A stretch of DNA of 33,494 nt from DATIHK01 sp035480775 (GTDB taxonomy: Bacteria; Patescibacteriota; WWE3; UBA101185; UBA10185): NCBI GenBank assembly GCA_035480775.1, contig DATIHK010000077.1, positions 1 through 33,494 of the forward strand. Direction: 5' to 3'. Below are positions 1 to 6,992 of this stretch, piece after piece (the first letter of the stretch is position 1; every line of letters starts with the position of its first letter). The notes under the pieces are model-generated. The model had not been told where the DNA came from and did not search any database. It saw only the letters and a list, made by a program, of their open reading frames with translations. A program made the position numbers and the translations under genes.

Positions 1-183
1 ATGCCTCAGCCGCAGCAACCGATGTCACGACCGCTGCCACCAGCAGGTGCCAGTCAATATCCACAAATGCCTAAGCCAACTATGCCACTTCCTCCAGTCC
101 AGCCGAGTAAACCAGGAGATGGCATTATTACATTGGGAGATACTCCTAATCAGGGGAACATTTCCACTTTAAATCAAACTTAA
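1..183 (+). CDS. C-terminal end of a proline-rich protein (partial)
   Basis: This reading frame is open from the first base of the window, so the ATG at position 1 may be internal and the true start lies outside. The 60 visible residues are rich in Pro, Gln and Met and end in a polar tail (GDGIITLGDTPNQ...). The composition suggests a disordered tail or linker rather than a folded domain. The stop codon overlaps the dnaN stop on the other strand by a few bases, so the two genes converge. I do not recognise the family. Confidence 0.55.
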   Translation: MPQPQQPMSRPLPPAGASQYPQMPKPTMPLPPVQPSKPGDGIITLGDTPNQGNISTLNQT

Positions 184-1289
184 GTTATCTGCATCGGCAT
201 TATAATATTTAAAAGTCCTTCGTGATCTGATGCGACAAAAATGCACGGAGTTAAATTGCCGTTGGTTTCAATTTTAAATCTTTCAGACTTCACATTGCTC
301 AATAAATCTAGCAAATATTTGGAATTAAATGCCAGTTCTAATTCGCCTCCGGTAATTTGAGCTTCGATATCGCTTTCGTGTTCACCAGTTTCTTGAGTTG
401 CCGATGTCAAAACTATATTGCCGTCTGGATTTAGTTTCATTTTTATAGCAGAAGTAGCTTCGGTCGAAAATAAATTCGTTAATTTAACTGCTTCTAGCAA
501 TTCTTCGGCTGCAAATTCGGCCGAGATGGTTGTTTCTTGTGGAATGATTCTTTTGTAATCGGGATAATCTCCGCTCAAAATTCGTGACGCGACTAAAGTA
601 TCACCGCTTTGAAAAAGAGCTAAATTTTCGTTAGAGTTTAATACAAATTTAATTGGTTCTTCTGAACCGGCAAAAATCTTAGCAATCTCTGCAAGTGTTT
701 TTGCTGGAATTATTGCTTTTAAATCATTTTTTGTATTTTCGATTTTTAGTTTTTTTTCAGCAAGTCTGAAGCCGTCACAAGCTGCGACAGTCAACTCCCC
801 ATCTTCGAGGTTTAAATAGATGCCGCTAAAAACTGGTCGGGCTTCATCATTGGCTGAGGCAAATGCCACGTGTGAAATGGCATAAGAAAATAAATTTGGA
901 TCGAGCTCTATAAAATCCCCTTCTTCTGGCATTGTCGGAATAGCCGGAAATTCTGAAGCGCTAACTCCATTAAATTTTGATTTTGTTTTTTGAGAACTTA
1001 GATGTAAAACATTGTCTTCAAGATGGCCGGTAATTGTACTAGGAGATAAAGTCGCTACAAAATCTCTTAGTAATTTTGCCGGAATAGTAATTGAACCTGT
1101 TTCTTCTATTGATGCAGGTACTAAAGTAGTAATAGTAGTATCTAAATTTGTCGCGGATAATTTTAAACCCCCTGGTACTGTTTCAATTAAGATGTGCGTT
1201 GTAATTGGAAGAGGACTTTTTGCGGGCACGGCGCGACTGACGGTATTTATTCCTTTAGCTAAATTTTCTTGAAGGCAAGTAAATTTCAT
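180..1289 (-). CDS. dnaN: DNA polymerase III beta subunit (sliding clamp)
   Basis: The sliding clamp encircles DNA and tethers the replicative polymerase. At 369 residues the protein has the usual clamp length and three-domain layout. The N-terminal MKFTCLQENL start, the GVSASEFPAIP segment near residue 115, the ACDGFRLAEKK segment at the domain 2 boundary and the C-terminal IMPMQIT (clamp proteins usually end in a PMxL-like peptide) are all characteristic. It lies downstream of jag in the rpmH cluster, a common arrangement around bacterial origins. There is no Shine-Dalgarno, and only a TTATAA three bases before the ATG, so its promoter is unclear. A small hairpin separates it from jag. Confidence 0.95.
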   Translation of the reverse strand: MKFTCLQENLAKGINTVSRAVPAKSPLPITTHILIETVPGGLKLSATNLDTTITTLVPASIEETGSITIPAKLLRDFVATLSPSTITGHLEDNVLHLSSQKTKSKFNGVSASEFPAIPTMPEEGDFIELDPNLFSYAISHVAFASANDEARPVFSGIYLNLEDGELTVAACDGFRLAEKKLKIENTKNDLKAIIPAKTLAEIAKIFAGSEEPIKFVLNSNENLALFQSGDTLVASRILSGDYPDYKRIIPQETTISAEFAAEELLEAVKLTNLFSTEATSAIKMKLNPDGNIVLTSATQETGEHESDIEAQITGGELELAFNSKYLLDLLSNVKSERFKIETNGNLTPCIFVASDHEGLLNIIMPMQIT

Positions 1290-1312
1290 AGGTTATAACG
1301 GCTTTATTTTGA

Positions 1313-1347
1313 GCAGCTTCAGCTGCGAAAAAGACGACGTAGTCGTC
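1313..1347 (-). terminator. Two small hairpins between jag and dnaN
   Basis: Read on the minus strand, GACGAC-TAC-GTCGTC (1347-1333) is followed at once by TTTTT, the form of a weak intrinsic terminator. It starts inside the jag stop codon. A second hairpin, GCAGCT-GA-AGCTGC (1326-1313), follows. The stems are only six pairs, so partial termination or RNA processing between jag and dnaN is more likely than a full stop. Confidence 0.45.
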
Positions 1348-1798
1348 ACTTTTTTGGTTTTAGAACAACGTGTCTGTAGGGACCTTCTCCGGCACTTTCA
1401 GAAGTTATATCGTCGTAAGTACCTACAAAAGTGTGAACAGTTTTGCGCTCGAATGGATTCATCGGGGGCATAGCAACTTCTTTACCCAAAAAACGTACTC
1501 GGTCGATAAAGCTTTTCGCGATTTGCTCGACTTTTTCTTGGCGTTGTTTTCTGTAGCCATTTATATCTACAACTGCTTTGGTTTCAGGTCCAAATTTTCT
1601 GTATAAAGCTAAATTGACGATTGTTTGAAGTCCATCCAAAGATTCGCCTCGGTATCCGATGAGATAACTTAAGTCATTTCCATCTATTGTAACGATACTT
1701 ATCTTTTCTGGATCTTCTTCGACAATTACTGTTGCTTGAGCGTTAATGTGTTTTAAAATTTCTTCTATTAAGTTTTTTAATTCTTTTTGCTTTTCCAT
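1346..1798 (-). CDS. jag: Jag/KhpB-type RNA-binding protein (KH-R3H), short form
   Basis: A KH domain followed by an R3H domain, the RNA-binding pair of Jag (also called KhpB or EloR), linked in other bacteria to cell elongation and small-RNA binding. The KH loop is visible as IGYRGESLDGLQ near residue 48. The R3H core is MNPFERKTVHTFV...SAGEGPYRHVVL in the C-terminal third. At 150 residues it lacks the N-terminal Jag_N domain and linker of Firmicute proteins. The start overlaps the end of yidC by 22 bases, so the two are translated from one mRNA. The usual yidC-jag order is kept. Confidence 0.92.
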   Translation of the reverse strand: MEKQKELKNLIEEILKHINAQATVIVEEDPEKISIVTIDGNDLSYLIGYRGESLDGLQTIVNLALYRKFGPETKAVVDINGYRKQRQEKVEQIAKSFIDRVRFLGKEVAMPPMNPFERKTVHTFVGTYDDITSESAGEGPYRHVVLKPKK

Positions 1799-2562
1799 AC
1801 TTTTTTTATCCAGGGATTAAGTCCTCCCCAACCACTTACAAAATACTGTTGGACAATTGAAAAGACAGTCGAGACTACGATGTACAAAACAACTCCAGCC
1901 GGCAAGGTCATACCAATGATAAAATTCATGACCGGCATGGTGTATACCATTTGCGCCTGCATATTATAAGCTATATCGTCTTTTTTGTCAGGTGTTTTTT
2001 CGGCGGCCTTTTCACCTTGTTCTACGTATGGAAGCATCATTTTGGAAGCGAAAAATTGTAAAACTCCAGATAAAAGTGCCAATATGTAAAATCTATCGGC
2101 TTTTGCTAAATCCCAAATCCAGAAATGCGAGTTTACAGTTTGGCCCGGATTAAATTTAAAAAGCGGAAAATAAATTAAGGTGTTTAGATGCGCAACGTTT
2201 ACATTGATTGTAAATTGTCTAATAACTCCATACAGTGCAATTAAGACAACGATCATTGCTACTTGGGTTAAACATCCAGATGCTGGGTTCAGCCCGTGTT
2301 TTTTAAACAATTCCATCTGCATTTCTGCCATTTTCTTCTTATCGTATTTGTATTTTTCTTTTAGCTTATCTAGTTCTGGTTGCAGGTCCCGCTGCTTTTT
2401 CATAGTTTTAAGTGATGGAGTAATAACTGGAATAAGTAGGGCTTTGATGATAACAGTCATCAATATGATAGCAATGCCTAAAGAACCGCTAAAATGATAC
2501 AGCGCGGCTAAGACATTAAGTAAAGGATTCACTAAAATTGTATTCCAAAGCATTCCGATCAT
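1777..2562 (-). CDS. yidC: Membrane protein insertase YidC/OxaI
   Basis: Inserts proteins into the cytoplasmic membrane alone or with Sec. The 261-residue protein has the five-helix core of Gram-positive-type YidC, without the large periplasmic domain of proteobacterial YidC. A first helix (about 25-48) is followed by the charged cytoplasmic hairpin with coiled-coil character (KKQRDLQPELDKLKEKYKYD), then NPASGCLTQ at the next helix, and a C-terminal helix ending near VSTVFSIVQQYFV. No lipobox is seen. Two starts are possible, MIGM or the later Met (MLWNT); neither has a clear Shine-Dalgarno. It lies between yidD and jag as in most bacteria. Confidence 0.94.
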   Translation of the reverse strand: MIGMLWNTILVNPLLNVLAALYHFSGSLGIAIILMTVIIKALLIPVITPSLKTMKKQRDLQPELDKLKEKYKYDKKKMAEMQMELFKKHGLNPASGCLTQVAMIVVLIALYGVIRQFTINVNVAHLNTLIYFPLFKFNPGQTVNSHFWIWDLAKADRFYILALLSGVLQFFASKMMLPYVEQGEKAAEKTPDKKDDIAYNMQAQMVYTMPVMNFIIGMTLPAGVVLYIVVSTVFSIVQQYFVSGWGGLNPWIKKVWKSKKN

Positions 2563-2591
2563 AGCTTGTGTTCTTTCATTGTTAGATTGAT

Positions 2592-2642
2592 TCTATAGTG
2601 CGAAGCGCTATAGAGCAATCGCGAATAACTCGAAGAGTTATT
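2592..2642 (-). other. Tandem UUCG-containing hairpins between yidD and yidC
   Basis: Two perfect or near-perfect inverted repeats lie in the 80-base gap. The first, 2624-2642, has an eight-pair stem (AATAACTC / GAGTTATT) around TTC and abuts the yidD stop. The second, 2592-2614, pairs TCTATAG with CTATAGA plus an inner GC/GC, again around a TTC(G) turn. Neither is followed by a T-run on the minus strand. They are therefore more likely mRNA stabilising or processing hairpins than terminators. Confidence 0.5.
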
Positions 2643-2858
2643 TCATTTGACAGGGTCGTAGCCTCCCTTTGAAAATGGATTACAGCGCAAAACTCGCCAG
2701 GTTCCCATTAAACCGCCCTTGAAGATACCATATTTTTCTATAGCTTGATATGTGTACTTCGAGCAACTAGGTTCAAATCTACATACTTTTAAACCTAGAT
2801 TATTTGGCGAGAGGAAGCGTCTGTAGAGTTTTAACAAAGTCAGTGTTAATTTCTTCAT
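2643..2858 (-). CDS. yidD: YidD, membrane protein insertion efficiency factor
   Basis: A small basic protein that helps YidC-dependent insertion. The 71 residues carry the family signature in order: LYRRFLSP near the N terminus, CRFEPSCSKYTYQAIEKYG in the middle with its conserved cysteines, and WRVLRCNPFSKGGYDPV at the C terminus. The length matches the family. Its start lies 59 bases inside rnpA, a deep overlap that is common for this pair, so translation is probably coupled. It sits in its usual place between rnpA and yidC. Confidence 0.95.
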   Translation of the reverse strand: MKKLTLTLLKLYRRFLSPNNLGLKVCRFEPSCSKYTYQAIEKYGIFKGGLMGTWRVLRCNPFSKGGYDPVK

Positions 2859-3147
2859 AATTTTTTTCTATACTAAAAAATTTTGGATGAATAACGACCC
2901 AATATCCTGGTTTGATTTTATCGAGATTTATGCGCACCGCCTCGCGAAATAGTCGTTTAACTTTATTTCTTTTTACTGCAGATTTATCAAATTTGTTTGA
3001 AACAACTACGGTAAATTTGCTAGGACCTTCGTAGTTTTTGGCTTTAAGATAAAACATATGAAAGTTTTGTCCCGAGACTTTTGCTCCATATTTACGTGAA
3101 ACATTAATTTCAAAATTGGTTGATAGACGATTTGCTTTTTTTAGCAT
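2800..3147 (-). CDS. rnpA: Ribonuclease P protein component
   Basis: Protein subunit of RNase P, which with the rnpB RNA (also in this window, 7981-8327) removes the 5' leader of pre-tRNAs. The 115-residue protein shows the family signature AVKRNKVKRLFREAVR around residues 58-73, preceded by KFTVVVSNKF. The N-terminal ML-KKANRLS start is typical. It follows rpmH as in nearly all bacteria. Both subunits of the enzyme are therefore encoded within about 5 kb here, although in separate units. Confidence 0.95.
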   Translation of the reverse strand: MLKKANRLSTNFEINVSRKYGAKVSGQNFHMFYLKAKNYEGPSKFTVVVSNKFDKSAVKRNKVKRLFREAVRINLDKIKPGYWVVIHPKFFSIEKNYEEINTDFVKTLQTLPLAK

Positions 3148-3169
3148 TTTTATAGTTCAGGTTATTTCT

Positions 3170-3205
3170 GAGCGTTAGCGAAGAAAGAGACTTCGAATAA
3201 GGCTC
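3170..3205 (-). other. Intercistronic hairpin between rpmH and rnpA
   Basis: On the minus strand GAGC pairs with GCTC at the outside and CGAAG with CTTCG inside, around a TCTCTTT-type loop. It begins in the rpmH stop codon region. There is no T-run after it. It may separate the highly expressed rpmH message from rnpA by processing or partial termination. Confidence 0.35.
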
Positions 3206-3362
3206 ATTTGCCGTTGTACTTAACGACTAGCTTTTTTCGACCTTTGGCTTTTCGAGCTCTTAAAACTCTTCTTCCACCTACAGTTGAATTGCGGTTCATA
3301 AATCCGTGCTTTTTTACTCGTTTTCTTTTTTTAGGTTGCCAAGTGCGTTTGGTTTTAGGCAT
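3204..3362 (-). CDS. rpmH: Ribosomal protein bL34
   Basis: Translating the minus strand from the ATG at 3362 gives 52 residues beginning MPKTKRTWQPKKRKRVKKHG and containing GFMNRNSTVGGRRVLRARKAKGRKKL. This is the bL34 signature; the protein belongs to the large ribosomal subunit. The stop is TGA at 3204-3206. It is slightly longer than the 44-46 residues of many bL34 proteins, mostly through the C-terminal VVKYNGK tail. It heads the rpmH-rnpA-yidD-yidC-jag cluster and has a good promoter directly upstream, leaving a leader of only about two or three bases. Confidence 0.96.
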   Translation of the reverse strand: MPKTKRTWQPKKRKRVKKHGFMNRNSTVGGRRVLRARKAKGRKKLVVKYNGK

Positions 3363-3371
3363 AACACAAGG

Positions 3372-3400
3372 ATTCTACTGAGTTGCCAGTTAAAAGTCAA
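3372..3400 (-). promoter_or_regulatory. Promoter of the rpmH cluster
   Basis: On the minus strand TTGACT (3400-3395), 17 bases, then TAGAAT (3377-3372). The expected transcription start falls about two or three bases before the rpmH ATG. It overlaps a promoter pointing the other way (3383-3411). Confidence 0.75.
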
Positions 3401-3411
3401 ACGTTTACAAT
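3383..3411 (+). promoter_or_regulatory. Promoter of the tRNA-binding gene, predicted leaderless
   Basis: TTGCCA (3383-3388), 17 bases, TACAAT (3406-3411). Only six bases separate the -10 hexamer from the ATG at 3418, so transcription should start at or next to the start codon. It is interlocked with the divergent rpmH promoter, so the two may compete for polymerase. Confidence 0.65.
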
Positions 3412-3417
3412 AAGCAA

Positions 3418-3762
3418 ATGGCTGAACTAAAAGATCAAATCGAAATAGCTGATTTAGCAAAAATAGATATCAGAGCCGGAACCGTTACGGCGGCTGAAAA
3501 AGTAGAAGGTTCTACAAAACTTATAAAACTAGATGTGGATTTTGGCGAACTAGGTCACAGAACTATTTTGACTGGCATGCAAGAGTTTTATACTCCGGAA
3601 GATTTTGTAGGAATGCAAACTACATTTATAGTAAATTTAAAACCCCGCAAAATGATGGGACTAGAATCTCAAGGAATGATTTTTGCTGTTGATAACGAAA
3701 ACGGCAAACCCATCTTTTTAATTCCTAAAGAACATGCTAATAATGGAGATAGTATTATTTAA
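3418..3762 (+). CDS. tRNA-binding domain protein (CsaA / MetRS C-terminal type)
   Basis: A stand-alone OB-fold tRNA-binding domain of the EMAPII/Arc1p/CsaA type, 114 residues. Characteristic pieces are LAKIDIRAGTVTAAEKVEGSTKL near residue 12, then LTGMQEFYTPEDFVGMQTTFIVNLKPRKMMGLESQGM. Such domains bind tRNA non-specifically as a dimer, either fused to methionyl-tRNA synthetase or free. No synthetase lies next to it here. The next gene, a VOC protein, follows after 13 bases with a Shine-Dalgarno. The start is set by a -10 hexamer six bases upstream. Confidence 0.85.
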   Translation: MAELKDQIEIADLAKIDIRAGTVTAAEKVEGSTKLIKLDVDFGELGHRTILTGMQEFYTPEDFVGMQTTFIVNLKPRKMMGLESQGMIFAVDNENGKPIFLIPKEHANNGDSII

Positions 3763-3775
3763 TTGAAAGGAATCA

Positions 3776-4126
3776 ATGAAAGTTTCAAATACCACCTTAA
3801 TAATTGCGACTGCCAATAATGATAAAGCGATGGGCACTTTTTATTCTAAAAAATTAGGTTTTAAAAAAAATAAAAACGGTGGATGGGAAAACGCTAATAT
3901 TTCGGTTTACTTTGATCGCCATAACAAAGCTGCAAAAAAAGCTATCGAGCCATTTAGAGTTATGCTAACGCTAGCAGTTGATGATATAGAGAAAGCTTAC
4001 AAAGAACTCAAGAAAAAAGGAGTTAAATTTGTAAGGACTCCAGCAAAAGAAGAATGGGGAGGTTGGTTTGCTACGTTTAAAGATCCAGACGGTAACTACC
4101 TACAGATTTTTCAATACAAGCCTTAA
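3776..4126 (+). CDS. VOC (glyoxalase/bleomycin-resistance) family protein
   Basis: A 116-residue single VOC module of the beta-alpha-beta-beta-beta fold. The N-terminal TLIIATANNDKAMGTFYSKKLGFK and the C-terminal GGWFATFKDPDGNYLQIFQ are typical of the glyoxalase I / dioxygenase superfamily. The Glu-type metal ligand expected in the last strand is replaced by Gln (LQIFQ), so the catalytic activity cannot be assumed. AAAGGA lies six bases before the ATG. It is the second gene of a two-gene unit with the tRNA-binding protein. Its end overlaps the convergent small gene by four bases. Confidence 0.8.
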   Translation: MKVSNTTLIIATANNDKAMGTFYSKKLGFKKNKNGGWENANISVYFDRHNKAAKKAIEPFRVMLTLAVDDIEKAYKELKKKGVKFVRTPAKEEWGGWFATFKDPDGNYLQIFQYKP

Positions 4127-4320
4127 AAGTACTTACAGTATCCACCGGCCCCTGGTTTATCTCCTACAGGAATACAAACGCTGTTTGTCGGACAAGGAAC
4201 CTTGGTTGGTCCTCCGCAGTAAACTTTTCGATTTTGCCATCGCTCGAGTATAAATATTATTGCGACAATAACCAAAAGAGCTATCAAAATCCATTTAATA
4301 TTTTTAACTTTTTTCTTCAC
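4123..4320 (-). CDS. Small membrane-anchored protein with a Cys-rich outer tail
   Basis: A 65-residue protein with a basic N terminus (MKKKVKN), one transmembrane helix (about 10-26, WILIALLVIVAIIFIL) and a short outer tail with four cysteines (YCGGPTKVPCPTNSVCIPVG...YCKYF). The four cysteines could form two disulfides or bind metal. The start is GTG at 4320. A TAAAAT hexamer (4332-4327) lies six bases before it and TTGGAA sits 17 bases further upstream, which supports this start and predicts a leaderless mRNA. I know no family for it. Confidence 0.6.
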   Translation of the reverse strand: MKKKVKNIKWILIALLVIVAIIFILERWQNRKVYCGGPTKVPCPTNSVCIPVGDKPGAGGYCKYF

Positions 4321-4357
4321 CCAATGATTTTATTATGTTTTTGTTATAATTCCAAAC
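4321..4357. promoter_or_regulatory. Divergent leaderless promoters in a 37-base gap
   Basis: On the plus strand TGTTATAAT, an extended -10 with TATAAT at 4345-4350, lies seven bases before the miaB ATG. On the minus strand TAAAAT (4332-4327) lies six bases before the GTG at 4320. The -35 of the minus promoter would fall within or near the plus promoter. Both transcripts should begin at their start codons. Confidence 0.6.
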
Positions 4358-5584
4358 ATGGCAGAGTTTAAACCCAAAACTTATTACATAAAAACCTTTG
4401 GATGTCAGGCAAATATTGCCGATTCAAATACCATTGGCGGAATTTTAGAAGCACTTAATTTTGAGCGAGTTATTACACTTGAAGCTAAAAATGAAGATGA
4501 AGCTTTACTAAAAATCATTCCACAGACAGATTTGTTTATAGTCAACACTTGTTCGGTTCGCCAAAAAAGCGAAGACAAAGCCTATGGAATAGGACGTATA
4601 ATGAAAAAAGTAAAAGATGCAACCGGTAAAAAACCTTTTGTCATCATGGCAGGTTGTATGGTGGGATCAGCAACTGGAGATCGTAAACGTATCGAAATGG
4701 ATGAACTCCGCAAAAAAACCTCTTATGTCGATACTTATATCAATCCGTCGCAGTTAATGCAGGTTCCGGATATTTTATTTCAACACGGAGTGTTGGACGA
4801 ATGGGCTGTTAAAACATTTAACGCCGAAGACGTTGTTGCTACTCAAGAAAATCCTACACATGCTTTTGTAAATATTTCTTACGGATGTGATAATTTTTGC
4901 ACTTTTTGTGTAGTTCCTTATGCGCGCGGAGCCGAAGTTTCGCGACCAGAATCTGACATTTTAAAAGAAATTGACCACTTAGCTAAACGCGGTTTTAAAG
5001 AAATTACTTTGTGCGGACAAAATGTTAACTCTTGGGGATTATCTATGAGCGACAAGTTTGAAATTCGTACAGGCAGTGATCAAAAGATTCCATTTGCAGA
5101 TTTGTTAAGAAAAGTTCACGCAATTGAGGGAATTGAGAAAATTTCATTTTTATCTTCAAATCCATTTGATTTTACAAATGATTTAATTGAAGCTATTCAA
5201 CTTCCCAAAATTTCAAATTACTTGCATATGGCGGTGCAGTCTGGAAATAATGAAGTATTACACCGCATGAATCGCCGACATACTGTCGAGGATTTTATCG
5301 TTTTAGCAAACAAAATAAAGTTGGCTAAACCACGCGTCGAATTTGGAACAGATATTATCGTAGGTTTTCCTGGTGAAACTCGCGAACAATTTATGGATAC
5401 GGTAAAACTTTTTCAAACTGTAAAATTTAACGTAGCTTTTATTTCTATTTATTCTCCACGCAAGGGAACTCCCGCTCAAAAATATTTTGAAGATGATGTT
5501 TCGCGTGATGAAAAAAAGTGGCGTCACGCCAAGTTAACCGAAATTTGGGAAGATACAAAAAAAGCTAGCGCCAAAAGTATCTAG
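4358..5584 (+). CDS. miaB: tRNA-2-methylthio-N6-dimethylallyladenosine synthase (MiaB), apparently lacking TRAM
   Basis: Radical-SAM methylthiotransferase that converts i6A37 to ms2i6A37 in tRNAs. The N-terminal domain has its three cluster cysteines (TFGCQAN at residue 16, NTCSVR, AGCMVG near 99). The radical SAM motif is YGCDNFCTFCVVPYARG. Later blocks GFPGETREQF and YSPRKGTPA are also typical. The protein stops at residue 408, shortly after the radical SAM domain, where family members usually continue with a TRAM domain. Its last codons form one arm of the terminator for the opposing gene. The substrate i6A would come from MiaA, encoded 0.5 kb downstream. Confidence 0.9.
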   Translation: MAEFKPKTYYIKTFGCQANIADSNTIGGILEALNFERVITLEAKNEDEALLKIIPQTDLFIVNTCSVRQKSEDKAYGIGRIMKKVKDATGKKPFVIMAGCMVGSATGDRKRIEMDELRKKTSYVDTYINPSQLMQVPDILFQHGVLDEWAVKTFNAEDVVATQENPTHAFVNISYGCDNFCTFCVVPYARGAEVSRPESDILKEIDHLAKRGFKEITLCGQNVNSWGLSMSDKFEIRTGSDQKIPFADLLRKVHAIEGIEKISFLSSNPFDFTNDLIEAIQLPKISNYLHMAVQSGNNEVLHRMNRRHTVEDFIVLANKIKLAKPRVEFGTDIIVGFPGETREQFMDTVKLFQTVKFNVAFISIYSPRKGTPAQKYFEDDVSRDEKKWRHAKLTEIWEDTKKASAKSI

Positions 5585-5593
5585 ACGCTAGCT
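5556..5593 (-). terminator. Intrinsic terminator of the 5981 gene, overlapping the miaB 3' end
   Basis: On the minus strand AGCTAGCG (5593-5586) pairs perfectly with CGCTAGCT (5570-5563) around a 15-base loop, followed by seven T residues (5563-5557). The right arm, loop and T-run lie inside the last codons and stop of miaB on the other strand. Confidence 0.85.
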
Positions 5594-5627
5594 CTGAAGT
5601 TCCAAACAATTGTAGTCGCTTAAAGTC

Positions 5628-5981
5628 TTAATCTTTTTTTCTGAGTAAAGATGCAAATGGTCCCAGAAAACCCATGATAAATGCATCTCTCTGTCTCATA
5701 GCTCCCTTAAACTCGTAGGTATATACGACCGTTGTTATTGGCATGAACACCGCCCACAAGCCGATACACAAAAATACTACAAAAATAGGAAATTCTTTTG
5801 GTGCGTGAGTTAATGCTGTAAGAACTATCCAGGAACCGGTCGCTGTAGTGAATGCAATTCCAACTAGACCACCCAACACAAAGGTTGTGTACAGCATTAT
5901 TTCTCGGTGATTTTCGAGCACGTTATTAGCGTACCGCAGACAAGCTCTAAAAAAAGAGCCGGCAAACCAAAGGAACATCAT
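5628..5981 (-). CDS. Small membrane protein of an SD-led cassette
   Basis: A 117-residue protein with about two membrane helices (IMLYTTFVLGGLVGIAFTTA and the FPIFVVFLCIGLWAVFMPIT region) and a basic C-terminal end (LLRKKD). I chose the ATG at 5981 because GGGAGG lies five bases before it; upstream in-frame Met codons lie on or before that site. The gene has its own promoter (TTGAGA-17-TAAGTT) and terminator. It is visibly less AT-rich than miaB and miaA on either side. No family is recognised. It lies on the opposite strand between two tRNA-modification genes. Confidence 0.65.
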   Translation of the reverse strand: MMFLWFAGSFFRACLRYANNVLENHREIMLYTTFVLGGLVGIAFTTATGSWIVLTALTHAPKEFPIFVVFLCIGLWAVFMPITTVVYTYEFKGAMRQRDAFIMGFLGPFASLLRKKD

Positions 5982-6017
5982 GCTAGCCTCCCTCATGACC
6001 AACTCGAAGTTAAAAAT

Positions 6018-6060
6018 AACTTAGCACAAAGTTGCGCCAGTCTCAACACTAGCTTAGTAT
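6018..6060. promoter_or_regulatory. Interlocked divergent promoters for the 5981 gene and miaA
   Basis: Minus strand: TTGAGA (6046-6041), 17 bases, TAAGTT (6023-6018). Plus strand: TTGCGC (6032-6037), 17 bases, TAGTAT (6055-6060), six bases before the miaA ATG. The two overlap, so only one can be occupied at a time. The minus transcript has a leader of about 30 bases; the plus transcript is predicted to be leaderless. Confidence 0.65.
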
Positions 6061-6066
6061 GCAGCC

Positions 6067-6966
6067 ATGAACAAAAAAGTCTTTGTGATTGTCGGCCCAA
6101 CTTCTACCGGAAAAACTTCTCTGGCGTTGAATCTGTGCAAAAAATTTAATGGTGAAATAATTTCGGCTGACTCGAGGCAAATTTATAAATACATGGATAT
6201 TGGAACTGGTAAAATTCCACTAAATAGTAAACCCGACTTAACTAAAATTTGGGGATATGATTTAGTGGCTCCAGACCAATACTTTTCGGCCTATGACTGG
6301 GCTATGGATGCTCTGCAAAAGGCGAGTCAACTGCAAGAGCAGGGAAAAAACATTTTTTTGGTTGGGGGGACTGGTTTGTATATCGATATCTTCACACATC
6401 GCCAAGATGTCGCGAATATTAATCCCAATAAAGAATTGCGCGAATCATTGGAAAATTTGTCTACTGAAGTCCTCTTCTCTAAACTGATGTCGTTAAATCT
6501 ACAGAGGTCTAAAAATATAGATAAGCAAAATAAAATGAGATTAATTCGAGCAATTGAGGTTGAGGCGAGCAATTCCAAAAACACTCCCCTACCCTATTTA
6601 GCCAACGCCAAATTTATTTTTATCGGACTAACAGCAGAGCGCTCTATTTTATATTCGCACGTAGATAATTGGTTAGAAGCAATTTGGAAAAACGGCTTAT
6701 TGCCCGAAGTTTCTAAATTAATAAATTTAGGATTCGAAACTTCCCCAAAATTGCACGGTTTAGTTTACAAGAGTGTCTTGGCTTTTATGCAAAAAGATTT
6801 ATCTGAAAGTGCCGCAATAGAACGAGCAAAATTCGATCTCCACGCCTATATAAGAAGACAACAAACTTGGTTTAAACGTAATACAGATATTAATTGGTTT
6901 GATATTAGTCAAGAAAGCTATATAAAAGATATTCAAAAATTAGTTGAGTCGCATGTGGCTAATTAA
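6067..6966 (+). CDS. miaA: tRNA dimethylallyltransferase
   Basis: Transfers a dimethylallyl group to A37 of tRNAs reading UNN codons, giving i6A, the substrate of MiaB. The 299-residue protein begins with the P-loop GPTSTGKTSLALNL (about residues 10-23). It continues with SADSRQIYKYMDIGTGK, GGTGLYIDIF, the MRLIRAIEVE helix and the C-terminal YIRRQQTWFKRN motif. All of these are family hallmarks and the length is normal. The start is supported by a -10 hexamer six bases upstream with a good -35. Its pair miaB lies just upstream but is transcribed separately. Confidence 0.95.
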   Translation: MNKKVFVIVGPTSTGKTSLALNLCKKFNGEIISADSRQIYKYMDIGTGKIPLNSKPDLTKIWGYDLVAPDQYFSAYDWAMDALQKASQLQEQGKNIFLVGGTGLYIDIFTHRQDVANINPNKELRESLENLSTEVLFSKLMSLNLQRSKNIDKQNKMRLIRAIEVEASNSKNTPLPYLANAKFIFIGLTAERSILYSHVDNWLEAIWKNGLLPEVSKLINLGFETSPKLHGLVYKSVLAFMQKDLSESAAIERAKFDLHAYIRRQQTWFKRNTDINWFDISQESYIKDIQKLVESHVAN

Positions 6967-6992
6967 AGGTATAAATAGTAAAATCTATGCAA

